In this document: one piece after another, positions 15,079 through 23,912 of the stretch | Layout: every line of letters starts with the position of its first letter | How positions within the stretch are numbered: position 1 is the stretch's first letter | Assembly: GCA_026713105.1 (NCBI GenBank) | Contig: JAPOPC010000016.1 | Coordinates: 1-64,000 of the forward strand | Origin: Acidimicrobiaceae bacterium | Lineage (GTDB): Bacteria > Actinomycetota > Acidimicrobiia > Acidimicrobiales > Poriferisodalaceae | Direction: 5' to 3' | DNA length: 64,000 nucleotides | The notes under the pieces: model-generated | What the model was told of the DNA's origin: nothing | What the model saw: the letters and a program-made list of their open reading frames with translations, nothing else | Database searches by the model: none | Program-made: the position numbers and the translations under genes

Positions 15079-15630
15079 TCAGCCGAGTTCTCGCAGAGCT
15101 TGCAGCTTGGCGATGCGGTGATCGTCGGGGCCGAGCAGGCGTTCGATCTCAGTTGTCGCCGCTTCGATGTCGAAACTGTTGATGGAGGCCATCGCTTCGA
15201 TGTCGAGCCAATCCTTGCCGCGGTCGAAAAATGCCTTGAACACAGCGAGGTCTCCGCACGCCAAGCATGGCAGCATGACGCCTTCGAACTCTCGGTATTG
15301 AATGCGAGCGGCAGCATCGCTATGAAAGTCGGTCGTGTTCAAAAAAATGTCCACGGGCACGGTTTCCCACCAGAATCTCGCTTGACCGTCGCGCGCGAGG
15401 CGCTCGCGAGCCTCATCGGTGATCTCGACTCCGTCCGGCAGCCCGACGAGCGCCGACTCGCCTAGTTCAGGGTCCACGAAGATATTGATGTCGATGTCGT
15501 TGGTGGTGCGGGCTTGGGGCGTACACCAGCCCAGTGCGATGGCACCGCCGAATGCATGCGGGATGTCTGCTGTGGCGAGCGATTCATGTATGCGGTGGAT
15601 GCGCTCGATGAAGCGCAGGGACGAGTTCAT
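15079..15630 (-). CDS. MNT/AbiEii-like nucleotidyltransferase-fold protein
   Basis: 183 aa from the ATG at 15630. It shows the polymerase-beta-type nucleotidyltransferase signature: PHAFGGAIALGWCTPQART with the Gly-Gly helix turn, then NDIDINIF with the paired Asp metal ligands, and a later DIF (ETVPVDIFLN) as the third acidic position. The C-terminal part (ACGDLAVFKAFFDRGKDWLD) is like that of AbiEii/DUF6036-type toxin or antitoxin NTases. The start overlaps the stop of the upstream small gene by 4 nt (ATGA), so the two are coupled. It converges on the DUF499 gene, putting a probable toxin-antitoxin-type pair beside the methylase system. Confidence 0.75.
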   Translation of the reverse strand: MNSSLRFIERIHRIHESLATADIPHAFGGAIALGWCTPQARTTNDIDINIFVDPELGESALVGLPDGVEITDEARERLARDGQARFWWETVPVDIFLNTTDFHSDAAARIQYREFEGVMLPCLACGDLAVFKAFFDRGKDWLDIEAMASINSFDIEAATTEIERLLGPDDHRIAKLQALRELG

Positions 15631-15887
15631 CGGTGGGGGAACAGCGGGTAGAGCAGCTCCGTCCTCTGACGGGGCGGGAACGCGTCCGCGAGAGCAAGGA
15701 TCGACGCTACCTCTGGCCCACGGCGAGCCTGCCAGTCGGTGCCACGCAGCGATTCGATCAGCCGCCTGTCGTCTTCTGCGCAGGCGGCAACCATGCGCCG
15801 TATCCAACGCTTTCGTTCTGCAGCACCCGATCCATCCTCGGCCATATCGCCAGTCTGCCATTCGCTGCGAACCGCTTCACCACTCAT
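15627..15887 (-). CDS. Small helical partner of the nucleotidyltransferase
   Basis: 86 aa from the ATG at 15887 (an upstream in-frame start at 15926 is also possible). It is Arg-rich and helical: AERKRWIRRMVAACAEDDRR, then a LALADAFPPRQRTELLYPLF end. I do not recognise a family. The 4-nt overlap with the nucleotidyltransferase start, its size and its charge suggest the other half of a two-gene module. The Arg/Lys-rich helix could bind nucleic acid, but that is inference. Confidence 0.55.
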   Translation of the reverse strand: MSGEAVRSEWQTGDMAEDGSGAAERKRWIRRMVAACAEDDRRLIESLRGTDWQARRGPEVASILALADAFPPRQRTELLYPLFPHR

Positions 15888-16035
15888 CAGCACGCATCGC
15901 TGGCACCGGTGGCGCGCCGTCGCCACGCACTCGCCCGCTTCTCATCGAGCTGCAGTCTCCGTCGTGGCCGCCCGCGTGACCGCCACGACGCCAGCATCCG
16001 GCGCGGCAGGGCTCGATGGCGTCATGGCCAGCGGC

Positions 16036-16758
16036 TCAGCCGCTGGCGAGTTGGCGGATCAGCACCACGGTCGCACTGGTGGCCGCGACGCCGAGCACGA
16101 TCATCCGAAAGCGCGGTCCCGCGAGGCGCGGTCGCAGCCACCGGCCGATCGGCAGGCCGAGCACTACTGCGGGCAGCAGGCCCAGCCCGAGCCACAGTTG
16201 GCGCAGTCCGAACTCGCCGAGGATGGCGAGGGCCACGATGATCGCGGTGCCGACGACCAGCATGTAGGTCGCCATGGTGGCTCGCAGCGCCGCGGGTGGC
16301 CAGTGGCTGGCGAATACGGCGTACACCGGACCGGGCACGGCCGCCACGGACGATGAGAAGGCCGTTCCGGCGCCGGCGGCGTAGTCGGCCAAGCGACCCT
16401 CGGGTGGCCGCGTGCCGACCGCTTGCACCGCGACAGCCAGCAGCACGAACAGGCTCACGGCAATGGTCAGGGAGCGATCGCTCAAGGCGGTGAGCAGTGC
16501 CACGCCCCCTACCAGACCCAGCGGTGCAGCCATCAGTTGTCGCCGCATGGCTGGTGCGTTCAGCGACGCCCGGTCGGCGATCGCGTTGCGCACATTGATG
16601 CCTCCCGCCACCATCAGCATCGGGCCCGGCACGAACGTGGGCTCCATGACGACCAGGATCGGCCCGGCGATGAGGCCCATGCCGATGCCGATACAGGCCT
16701 GAGTGCCGGCGCCCACAGCGATGAAGAGGGCCGCGATCACGTACTCGGCGATGCTCAC
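16036..16758 (-). CDS. TauE/SafE (TSUP) family membrane transporter
   Basis: 240 aa, about 7-8 hydrophobic segments. The two repeats typical of TSUP proteins are visible: IAVGAGTQACIGIGMGLIAG near the N-terminus and GTAFSSSVAAVPGPVYAVF in the middle. The family exports sulfite, sulfoacetate or other organosulfur anions, or imports related acids; the substrate here is unknown. GTG start with GAGGAG 7 nt upstream. It follows the acyl-CoA dehydrogenase and nitroreductase genes on the same strand and may belong to their operon, although an intergenic tandem repeat separates them. Confidence 0.8.
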   Translation of the reverse strand: MSIAEYVIAALFIAVGAGTQACIGIGMGLIAGPILVVMEPTFVPGPMLMVAGGINVRNAIADRASLNAPAMRRQLMAAPLGLVGGVALLTALSDRSLTIAVSLFVLLAVAVQAVGTRPPEGRLADYAAGAGTAFSSSVAAVPGPVYAVFASHWPPAALRATMATYMLVVGTAIIVALAILGEFGLRQLWLGLGLLPAVVLGLPIGRWLRPRLAGPRFRMIVLGVAATSATVVLIRQLASG

Positions 16759-16759
16759 A

Positions 16760-16805
16760 GAGCGCTCCTCGCGCGGCTCACCAAGCGCTCCCCGCGCCGC
16801 TCACT
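16760..16805. repeat. 23-bp imperfect tandem repeat before the TSUP gene
   Basis: AGCGCTCCTCGCGCGGCTCA is followed directly by AGCGCTCCCCGCGCCGCTCA. Each unit includes a purine-rich minus-strand Shine-Dalgarno-like block, so the TSUP ribosome-binding region has been duplicated. Confidence 0.65.
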
Positions 16806-16852
16806 GTGCGTAGCTCGTTCGACTCACCTGCTGCCGATCGCCGGAGTCATGT

Positions 16853-18103
16853 TCAGATAGGCAGGTTGCCGGTCGCCGCGCCAGTGTCGCCAGTGTCGGT
16901 GTAGGCGGCGATGGTGCGCTGCGCTATCCGCATCTGGTGCACCTCATCCGCGCCGTCGGCGAAACGGGCCCAGCGGGCGTGCTGGTACATGTGCGCCAAC
17001 GGCGTATCGGTGGAGTAGCCGAGCGCTCCGTGCACCTGGATGGACCGATCGATGATCCGGCCGAGCATGTTCGCCACGAAGTGCTTGGCCATCGACACCT
17101 CGGCCTTGAAGTCCTCACCGGTGCCGGCTTGGGCCCGGTCGACCTTGTAGGCCGCATGCAGCACCATCAGCTTCGCCTGGTACAGCTCCATCGTGCTGTC
17201 GGCGATCATCCACTGGATGCCCTGCTTCTCGGCGAGCAGCGAGCCGTGGGCGTACCGGTTCAGCGACCGATCCACCATCATGTCGAGCGCCGTTTGGGCT
17301 TGGGCGATCCAGCGCATGCAGTGCGCGAGCCGGGCGGGGCCCAGCCGGTACTGGCCCAGCAAGTGGCCTTGGCCGCGCCCGCCCAGCATCTGGCCCGCGC
17401 CGACCCGCAGGTCCTCGATGAGGATCTCGCTGTGGCCGGTCGAGCCGTGCATGGTCTCGATCTGGCGGACCTCGGTCCAGCCGTCGGCCGGCAAGTCCAC
17501 GATGAACGCAGAGTTACCGGCTTGAGGGATGTCGGGATTGTCCTCGGTGCGAGCGATGAGGATGGCGAACTTGGACCGGTGCGCGTTCGAGATGAACCAC
17601 TTGTGGCCGTTCAGCACCCACTCGTCGCCGTCGGGGTATCCGCGGGTCTGGATGAGCGTGGGATCCGAACCGGCCACTTCCGGCTCGGTCATCGCGAAGC
17701 ACGACTCGGCACGGCCCTCGCACAGCGGCGCCAGGTAGCGCTGCTTCTGGGAGTCGGTACCCCAGTGCAACAGCGTGTGCATGTTGCCCTCGTTGGGTGC
17801 CTGGCAGTTGAGCACCCATGGTCCGAACCTAGTTTTCGCAGCTTCGGCCTGCACCATGGCCATCTCGACGTGGCCGAGTCCCATGCCACCCCACTCGGCG
17901 GGCATGTGTGGCAGCCACAATTGCTCTTCACGTGCTCGCTTGCGCATGCCCAGCAGCGCAGTCACGTACGCGTCGCGATCGGTCTCCTCGAGCTGCTCCG
18001 CATCGATGCGGCCCTCGACTGGTCGCACCTCAGCGTCGATGAACGCTGCAATCCGCTTGCGAAACTCTTCGAGTTCCGGGGTCAAGCTGAAGTCGATGGC
18101 CAT
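16853..18103 (-). CDS. Acyl-CoA dehydrogenase
   Basis: 416 aa, full length for the family. FAD flavoenzyme that introduces a trans-2 double bond into acyl-CoA. Visible family blocks: LPHMPAEWGGMGLGHVEMA, CFAMTEPEVAGSDPTLIQT, NGHKWFISNAHRSKF, and the C-terminal QVHGALGYSTDTPLAHMYQH. It is of the larger actinobacterial/ACAD10-11-like subgroup rather than short-chain FadE. AGGAGG precedes the ATG. It lies 34 nt behind the nitroreductase gene, so the two are probably one transcript, and the carboxylase is divergent from them. Confidence 0.88.
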   Translation of the reverse strand: MAIDFSLTPELEEFRKRIAAFIDAEVRPVEGRIDAEQLEETDRDAYVTALLGMRKRAREEQLWLPHMPAEWGGMGLGHVEMAMVQAEAAKTRFGPWVLNCQAPNEGNMHTLLHWGTDSQKQRYLAPLCEGRAESCFAMTEPEVAGSDPTLIQTRGYPDGDEWVLNGHKWFISNAHRSKFAILIARTEDNPDIPQAGNSAFIVDLPADGWTEVRQIETMHGSTGHSEILIEDLRVGAGQMLGGRGQGHLLGQYRLGPARLAHCMRWIAQAQTALDMMVDRSLNRYAHGSLLAEKQGIQWMIADSTMELYQAKLMVLHAAYKVDRAQAGTGEDFKAEVSMAKHFVANMLGRIIDRSIQVHGALGYSTDTPLAHMYQHARWARFADGADEVHQMRIAQRTIAAYTDTGDTGAATGNLPI

Positions 18104-18137
18104 CGCTGCCTCCTCCCGAGAAGATGTGCCGTGGGAT

Positions 18138-18812
18138 CTAGATCGTGAAGGGTTCCCCGTCGCCCCGCTCGCGAACCGCTATTTCCTCCACTGGCTTGCG
18201 GTTCAGCTTGGTGAGCTGCTTGGTCGGCTTGCCAATCGGCAGCAGGGCGCAGACTGCCTCCCAGTCCTCAAGCCCGAGGAATTCCTTGGCTGCGGACTCG
18301 TTTGCTGAGAGCAGCGTGGTCATCGCTCCGCCCAGGCCCTCGTTGCGGGCGCCCAGCAGGATGTTCCAAGCGAACGGGTACACCGAGGCGCCGCTGACCA
18401 CGCCGACACGGTCTTGCTCCTTGTCGATCGAGGCCACCACGCGCAGATCGACGGTGACCACGAGCACGACTGGGACCTCGTCCATGCGCGAGAACATCGG
18501 CAGCGGGAACTTCAATGACTCGTCGGCCATGGCCTCTTCGATGTTCACCGAGGAGGGGTTGTAGCTCTGCCAGTAGACCTCGCCGGCGGCGACCTGCGCC
18601 GCGGCGACGCGCATGGCCGGGAAGCACAGTTCGCCGAGACGCTTCTTGCGGGCGGGATCGCGCACCACGATGACCTTGTGGCCTTGGCGATTGCCGCCAC
18701 TGGCGGCGAACCGGGCATTGTCGAAGATGCGGTACAGCACCTCGTCGGTGACTTCGTCGTCGGTGAAGTCCCGAGCGGCGAACGTGGTGCGCATGACGTC
18801 GTAAATCTCCAT
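18138..18812 (-). CDS. Nitroreductase family FMN protein
   Basis: 224 aa from the ATG at 18812 (MEIYDVMRTTFAARDF). The longer open frame to 18899 would run toward the divergent carboxylase gene. Nitroreductase-fold marks are the opening M-R-T-T-x-A-A-R-D-F block, NARFAASGGNRQGHKVIVV for FMN phosphate binding, and the ARNEGLGGAMTTLL segment followed by LPIGKPTKQ. These enzymes reduce nitro groups, quinones or enoyl compounds with NAD(P)H. Adjacent genes suggest a role in acyl-CoA or aromatic catabolism, not proven. It is the first gene of the minus-strand set with the acyl-CoA dehydrogenase. Confidence 0.8.
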   Translation of the reverse strand: MEIYDVMRTTFAARDFTDDEVTDEVLYRIFDNARFAASGGNRQGHKVIVVRDPARKKRLGELCFPAMRVAAAQVAAGEVYWQSYNPSSVNIEEAMADESLKFPLPMFSRMDEVPVVLVVTVDLRVVASIDKEQDRVGVVSGASVYPFAWNILLGARNEGLGGAMTTLLSANESAAKEFLGLEDWEAVCALLPIGKPTKQLTKLNRKPVEEIAVRERGDGEPFTI

Positions 18813-18913
18813 CTCGCCAGTCTCGCATTGGTCGGTCAACTCCGCGCTGCCGACTGTTTTCGCGCCAGAATCGCCGGTACCCGGCCGTGACTCGGCCATA
18901 CCGAAGGGGAATC

Positions 18914-21900
18914 GTGAGCTTCACCCGTGTCTTGATCGCCAATCGCGGTGAGATCGCCATCCGGATTGCCAAGGCTGCAGATGCGCTGGGCATCGAAACG
19001 GTCGCAGTGCATGCGCCGGTCGACGAACGCTCCCTGCACCTCGTGGCCGCCGACAGGGCTGCAACGCTGCCAGGCGGCGATCCGCTGGCCGCGTATCTGG
19101 ACATCGACGCACTGTTGCGAATCGCGGATGAGCACGGCTGCGATTGCGTCCATCCTGGCTATGGCTTCCTTGCAGAGAACGCAACGTTTGCTCGAGCGTG
19201 CGCTGAAGCGGGGCTCGCCTTCATCGGACCCGCGGCGGACACGCTGGAACTGTTCGGCGACAAGGTCCGTGCCCGAGCCTTGGCCGCCTCGCTTGATGTT
19301 CCCGTGGCTGGGGGATCGCCTGGGGCAGTTGCCGACGCCGCCGCAGCAGCCGATGCAGCTGCAGCGGTTGGCTTGCCGGTGATGCTGAAAGCGGCGGCCG
19401 GCGGCGGCGGCCGGGGCATGCGCGCCGTGGAGCGAATCGAGGACATCGCTGGGGCGTTCGAACGATGCTCGAGCGAGGCGGCGGCGGCCTTCGGCGACGG
19501 CACCGTCTTCGTGGAACGCCTCGTGGACCGGCCGCGCCACATCGAAGTGCAGGTACTGGCCGATCAGCACGGGAGCGTCGCCCATCTGTGGGAGCGGGAC
19601 TGCTCGGTCCAGCAGCGCAATCAGAAAGTCATCGAGATCGCGCCTGCGCCGGGCCTGCACGGCGGGCTGCGCGATCGGCTCCACGCCGACGCTGTGCGGC
19701 TCGCGGCACAGGCTGACCTGGCGAATGCAGCCACGGTCGAGTTCTTGGTGTCCCCCGAGACCGGGGACCACTTCTTCATCGAATGCAACCCGCGCATCCA
19801 GGTGGAGCACACGGTCACCGAGCAGGTCACCGGTGTGGATCTGGTCGAAGCACAATTCAGGATCGCTGCGGGCGCACGCCTCGAGGACATCGGCATCGCC
19901 CCGTCCGTCGACGAGGCCGGCGACTCCCCCACGGCGTCGGCGGAGCTCGGCCGACTCTCGGTCTTGCCTCGCGGCTTCGCAGTCCAAGCCCGCGTGGTGG
20001 CGACCGGCTCGGGTGCGATCTCGGCATACCAGGAACCCTCCGGTGCGGGCGTGCGTGTCGACGCCGCCGGGTACTCCGGTTATGCACCGCCGCCGCACTA
20101 CGACCCGCTGCTGGCAAAGGTCATCGGCACCGCGGGCACTCTGGAAGCAGCGGCGGCTCGCACCTCGTCGGCCCTCGCCGACTTCCACATCGGCCAGCTG
20201 CCCACGAACCTCCGCCAGCTCCGCGAGATCCTGGATCATCCAGCAGTGAGAGGCGGTGATGCTCGCACCACGCTGCTGGCTGAAATGGCCACCACGCCCG
20301 CTGGAGCGCCAGGCAGCGCCAATGGTGCGCGGGGAAGCGACACGTCACGCCGCGCCGCTCTGCTGGAACCGGCAGCGCCGAGCTCCGCTGCCGCGCCTGC
20401 CGCCGCGCCGGTTCTGCCGGTCTCGACATGGCCCGACCGCGAACTCGACGACGCAGAGATAGCCATTGTCAGCCCGCTGCCTGCGAGCGTCGTCGAGGTG
20501 CGGGCAAGCGCAGGCGACTCGATCGTTGCAGGCCAAGCGCTGGTCGTGCTGTCTGCGATGAAGATGGAGACCGAGGTCACCGCACCGTGCGACGGCACTG
20601 TCTCGGTGCTGCGAGACCTGCATCCCGGCGACCAACTGGCTGCCGGCGACGTGTTGGCGGTCGTGATGACCGGCACCGCCGCCAGCGACGCCGCTACGGC
20701 AGGCTCAACTCTCAGCGGCTGGGAGCCGCTGCTCGACGAAGTGCAGACGTTGCAGCGCTTGGCTGAAGAACGCTTGGGTCCAGAGTCCGTCGAGCCCGGC
20801 GTCGTGCGCCAGCGCAACCGGGGGAAGCTGCATTGCCGGGATCGCATCCGCCTGCTGCTCGACGAGGACAGCTTCCGCGAAGTCGGCAGCCTCGCTGGCT
20901 TCGCCTCCTACGACGACGAGGGTGAGATCGCCGCGTTCACACCCGCCAACCACGTCGGGGGAACCGGCAAGATCAACAGCCGTGACGTCGTGGTCTGTGC
21001 CGATGACTTCACCTCACGGGGCGGCCACGCTGACGGGGCGATCGGCGCGAAGAGCTTCCACTTGGATCTGCTCTCGACCGAGCTGGGCGTGCCGTCGATC
21101 CGCCTGCTGGACGGTTCGTCGGGCGGCGGCAGCGTCGCTTCGATGGTGCCCGAGCAGCGCAAGGAAGGCGAGAGCACCGCGAAGGAGAGCTCCGGTGCGA
21201 TCAAGGCTGGGCGCCCGCGGGTGAGCGGCGGCGGCGGTTCGTTCCTGCCGTCACACCTGGGCAGCACCGAGTACGCCGCACAGCTTGCGACGGTGCCGGT
21301 GATCAACATGCTGCTCGGCAGCGTGGTGGGCATCGGAGCGGCGAAGGCGGTGCTGGGCCACTTTGCGGTGATGGTGCGCGATATCTCGCAGCTGTTCGTG
21401 GCCGGTCCGCCCGTTGTCAGCCACGCGATGGGGTACGACATCACCAAGGAAGATCTCGGCGACTGGCGGATCCACTGCACCAACGGTTCAGTCGACAACC
21501 TGGCCGAAACCGAGGAGGAGGCAGCCGAGCAGGTTCGGCAGTTCCTGTCGTACCTGCCGCCGTCGGTGTTCGAGACGCCGCCCGTGCTGCCGCCGGATCC
21601 TGCCGATCCGCCTGACCGGCGCGACGGCGAATTGCTCACGCTGATCCCCCGCAAGCGCACAACAACGTTTGACATTCGCCGCGGCATCGAGCTGATCTGC
21701 GACCGGGGTTCGTTCTTCGAGATCGGTCCTCTGTGGGGCACCGACCAGGTCGTCGGGTTCGCACGCATGAACGGCCACCCGGTCGGCGTGCTCGCGTCGG
21801 ACAGCCGTCATCCCAACGGCGGGGCGCTCACCGCGGACGGCTGCGACAAGCTGACCCGCCACATCGACCTGTGCGACCTCTTCCATATGCCGATCCTGAA

Positions 21901-22378
21901 CCTGTGCGACAACCCCGGTTTCGCTGTCGGTGTCGAGCACGAGATCGCCGGCACGATTCGCAAGGGTGCAACGTGGATGACGGCATTCGCTCAAGCCGCG
22001 GTGCCGATCTTCACGGTGCTCATGCGGCGCAGCTTCGGTGTGGCCGGCAACAACTACGCCACACCGCGGCGGCAGAATAACGCCCGGGTGGTCTGGCCGG
22101 CCGCCGACGTGGGAGGCATCCCGCCTGAGGGAGGCATCGAGGCCGCCTACAAGCGACAGCTCGCCGAAGCCGACGACCCGGTGGCGCTGCGTGCAGAGCT
22201 CGAAGCACGCATCGAGGCAGCCCGCGGACCGATCGGGCCGCTCAACCGTTTCCAGATCGAGGAGATGATCGACCCTCGTGACACCCGCCGGCTGATCTGC
22301 GAGTGGATCGAGGGCGCCTACCGAGTCGCCAGCCGGCCCGCTCAGCTTGTGTCGCGCCCGATTGCGTTCCGTCCTTGA
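18914..22378 (+). CDS. Single-chain biotin-dependent acyl-CoA carboxylase (BC-BCCP-CT)
   Basis: 1154 aa from a GTG with GAAGGGGA just upstream (FTRVLIANRGEIAIRIAKA is the canonical biotin carboxylase start). Residues about 1-450 are biotin carboxylase, with the ATP-grasp KAAAGGGGRGMRA loop and FIECNPRIQVEHTVTE. Residues about 515-590 are the biotinyl domain with LSAMKMETEV, biotin on Lys550. Residues about 605-1154 are the carboxyltransferase pair, with FTSRGGHADGAIGAKS, GGGSVASMVPEQRK and NLCDNPGFAVGVEHE. It carboxylates an acyl-CoA using bicarbonate and ATP. The fused order resembles single-chain long- or broad-specificity carboxylases; substrate is unproven. Its 3' end overlaps the convergent SDR gene by 37 bp. 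Confidence 0.88.
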   Translation: MSFTRVLIANRGEIAIRIAKAADALGIETVAVHAPVDERSLHLVAADRAATLPGGDPLAAYLDIDALLRIADEHGCDCVHPGYGFLAENATFARACAEAGLAFIGPAADTLELFGDKVRARALAASLDVPVAGGSPGAVADAAAAADAAAAVGLPVMLKAAAGGGGRGMRAVERIEDIAGAFERCSSEAAAAFGDGTVFVERLVDRPRHIEVQVLADQHGSVAHLWERDCSVQQRNQKVIEIAPAPGLHGGLRDRLHADAVRLAAQADLANAATVEFLVSPETGDHFFIECNPRIQVEHTVTEQVTGVDLVEAQFRIAAGARLEDIGIAPSVDEAGDSPTASAELGRLSVLPRGFAVQARVVATGSGAISAYQEPSGAGVRVDAAGYSGYAPPPHYDPLLAKVIGTAGTLEAAAARTSSALADFHIGQLPTNLRQLREILDHPAVRGGDARTTLLAEMATTPAGAPGSANGARGSDTSRRAALLEPAAPSSAAAPAAAPVLPVSTWPDRELDDAEIAIVSPLPASVVEVRASAGDSIVAGQALVVLSAMKMETEVTAPCDGTVSVLRDLHPGDQLAAGDVLAVVMTGTAASDAATAGSTLSGWEPLLDEVQTLQRLAEERLGPESVEPGVVRQRNRGKLHCRDRIRLLLDEDSFREVGSLAGFASYDDEGEIAAFTPANHVGGTGKINSRDVVVCADDFTSRGGHADGAIGAKSFHLDLLSTELGVPSIRLLDGSSGGGSVASMVPEQRKEGESTAKESSGAIKAGRPRVSGGGGSFLPSHLGSTEYAAQLATVPVINMLLGSVVGIGAAKAVLGHFAVMVRDISQLFVAGPPVVSHAMGYDITKEDLGDWRIHCTNGSVDNLAETEEEAAEQVRQFLSYLPPSVFETPPVLPPDPADPPDRRDGELLTLIPRKRTTTFDIRRGIELICDRGSFFEIGPLWGTDQVVGFARMNGHPVGVLASDSRHPNGGALTADGCDKLTRHIDLCDLFHMPILNLCDNPGFAVGVEHEIAGTIRKGATWMTAFAQAAVPIFTVLMRRSFGVAGNNYATPRRQNNARVVWPAADVGGIPPEGGIEAAYKRQLAEADDPVALRAELEARIEAARGPIGPLNRFQIEEMIDPRDTRRLICEWIEGAYRVASRPAQLVSRPIAFRP

Positions 22379-23859
22379 TCTGATTGGCCCTGATCTGGCC
22401 ACGTTGCACGCGCCTCGGCAGCGGAGGCCAAGCGCACAATCATCTCGCGGAAGATCATCGTGTGGACCGGGACGAGCGACCACCAATACAGGCGGCCCAG
22501 CACGCCCCTGGGGTGAAAGCGCGCCCGCTGGCGCAGCAAGACGCCTTCGGTCGACTCGCTGAGCTGCCATTCCAGCCAGGCATCGCCTGGCAGGCGCATC
22601 TCGGCTCGCAACCGCAGCAGGCTGAGTGGTTCGCAGACTTCGACCCGGAAGAAGTCGACCGCATCGCCGACCTGTAGCTGGTCGGGATGTCGTCGGCCCC
22701 GTCGCATGCCAACGCCGCCGACCAGCTTGTCGAGCGCGCCACGCGCCTGCCAGAGCCACTGGCCTGCGTACCAGCCGCGTTCACCGCCGATGCCCGACAC
22801 CGTTGCAAACACGTCGGCGACGGGCGCGTTCACGGTCACCTCGCGCTCGTCGGACAGCACCGTTCCGCCGGCCCACGTTGGGTCTTGGGGCATCGGCGAC
22901 GCAGCCGTGCGCCCGGCAGCGCTGTCGATCCAGCTCGTGGTGATGTCCAGGTCTTGAACATGCTGCAACGCCCGCCCGAGTGCTTCGTCCAAGCTCAGCG
23001 GTCGATGGTCCAATCGGCGATCGATGCTGCGGGCCTCGCTGACGACGACGTCATTGACGAGGCTGTCCACGAGCGGCCGCGCAAGCTCGTAGGGAAGCGG
23101 GGTGACCAGTTTCACCCAGTGCGACGAGAGGCGCGCGGTTAGCACGGGCACCGGCATGACGAGCCGTCGTCGCAGGCCGGCGCAGCGGGCGTAGGCGTTC
23201 ATCATGTCCCGGTACGACACGACATCGGGGCCGCCGATCTCCCAGATTTCGTGAGCCGCCGCCGGAATGCCGACGACTTCGGCGAGGTAGTGCAGGACAT
23301 CGTCGATGGCGATCGGCTGGCAGCGAGTAGCCGTCACCCAGCGCGGGCAGACCATGGCTGGCAGCACCTCGACGAGGTGTCGCAGCATCTCGAACGACGC
23401 ACTCCCCGAGCCGATGAGGACCGCTGCCCGCAACTCCGTGACCGGCACTGATCCGCTGGCGAGCAGGCGCCCGACCTCGTGCCGACTCTCCAGGTGTGGC
23501 GACAGCTCGGCAAATGTGTCGCTGCCCAGCCCGCCGAGGTACACGATGCGGCGCAGCCCGGCCGCTTCCGCAGCGTGCGCCATGTTCTGGGCACCGACCC
23601 GGTCGGAGTGGGCAAAGTCGCCGGCCTTGCCCATGGCATGCACGAGGTAGAACGCGGCGTCGCATCCGCCCAGCGCAGCTTCGAGCGAGGCAGCGTCTGC
23701 GACATCGCCGGCACGAACGTCGACATCTTGGCGCCAAGACCGATTCGCCAGCCGTTGGCGGTTGCGTGAGATGCACACCACCTCGTGCCCGGCCTCCAGC
23801 AGGCAGGGCACAAGGCGGCCGCCGACATACCCCGTCGCACCGAGCACGCCTATCCGCAT
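22342..23859 (-). CDS. NAD(P)-binding SDR-like protein with C-terminal DUF2867
   Basis: 505 aa. Atypical extended SDR domain at the N-terminus: MRIGVLGATGYVGGRLVP dinucleotide fold, AFYLVHAMGK, and IVYLGGLGSD. From about residue 330 it has a DUF2867 (SRPBCC-like) domain, with EVTVNAPVADVF, LLRLRAEMRLPGDAWLEWQ and a C-terminal VPVHTMIFREMIVRLA. This is a common two-domain family of unknown substrate. The minus strand has AATGCT 6 nt upstream of the ATG and no Shine-Dalgarno, compatible with leaderless expression. The 3' end overlaps the carboxylase gene on the other strand. It lies 53 nt behind the MFS gene. Confidence 0.8.
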   Translation of the reverse strand: MRIGVLGATGYVGGRLVPCLLEAGHEVVCISRNRQRLANRSWRQDVDVRAGDVADAASLEAALGGCDAAFYLVHAMGKAGDFAHSDRVGAQNMAHAAEAAGLRRIVYLGGLGSDTFAELSPHLESRHEVGRLLASGSVPVTELRAAVLIGSGSASFEMLRHLVEVLPAMVCPRWVTATRCQPIAIDDVLHYLAEVVGIPAAAHEIWEIGGPDVVSYRDMMNAYARCAGLRRRLVMPVPVLTARLSSHWVKLVTPLPYELARPLVDSLVNDVVVSEARSIDRRLDHRPLSLDEALGRALQHVQDLDITTSWIDSAAGRTAASPMPQDPTWAGGTVLSDEREVTVNAPVADVFATVSGIGGERGWYAGQWLWQARGALDKLVGGVGMRRGRRHPDQLQVGDAVDFFRVEVCEPLSLLRLRAEMRLPGDAWLEWQLSESTEGVLLRQRARFHPRGVLGRLYWWSLVPVHTMIFREMIVRLASAAEARATWPDQGQSDQGRNAIGRDTS

Positions 23860-23865
23860 GCCACC

Positions 23866-23871
23866 AGCATT
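23866..23871 (-). promoter_or_regulatory. Possible leaderless -10 box of the SDR gene
   Basis: AATGCT (minus strand) lies 6 nt before the ATG, matching the spacing of the stronger examples in this window (TATGCT at 43548-43553). The hexamer is weaker than consensus. Confidence 0.3.
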
Positions 23872-23912
23872 GTCTTCATGGGAGCATCCCGAGGGTCGCG
23901 GCGCGCCCCGAT

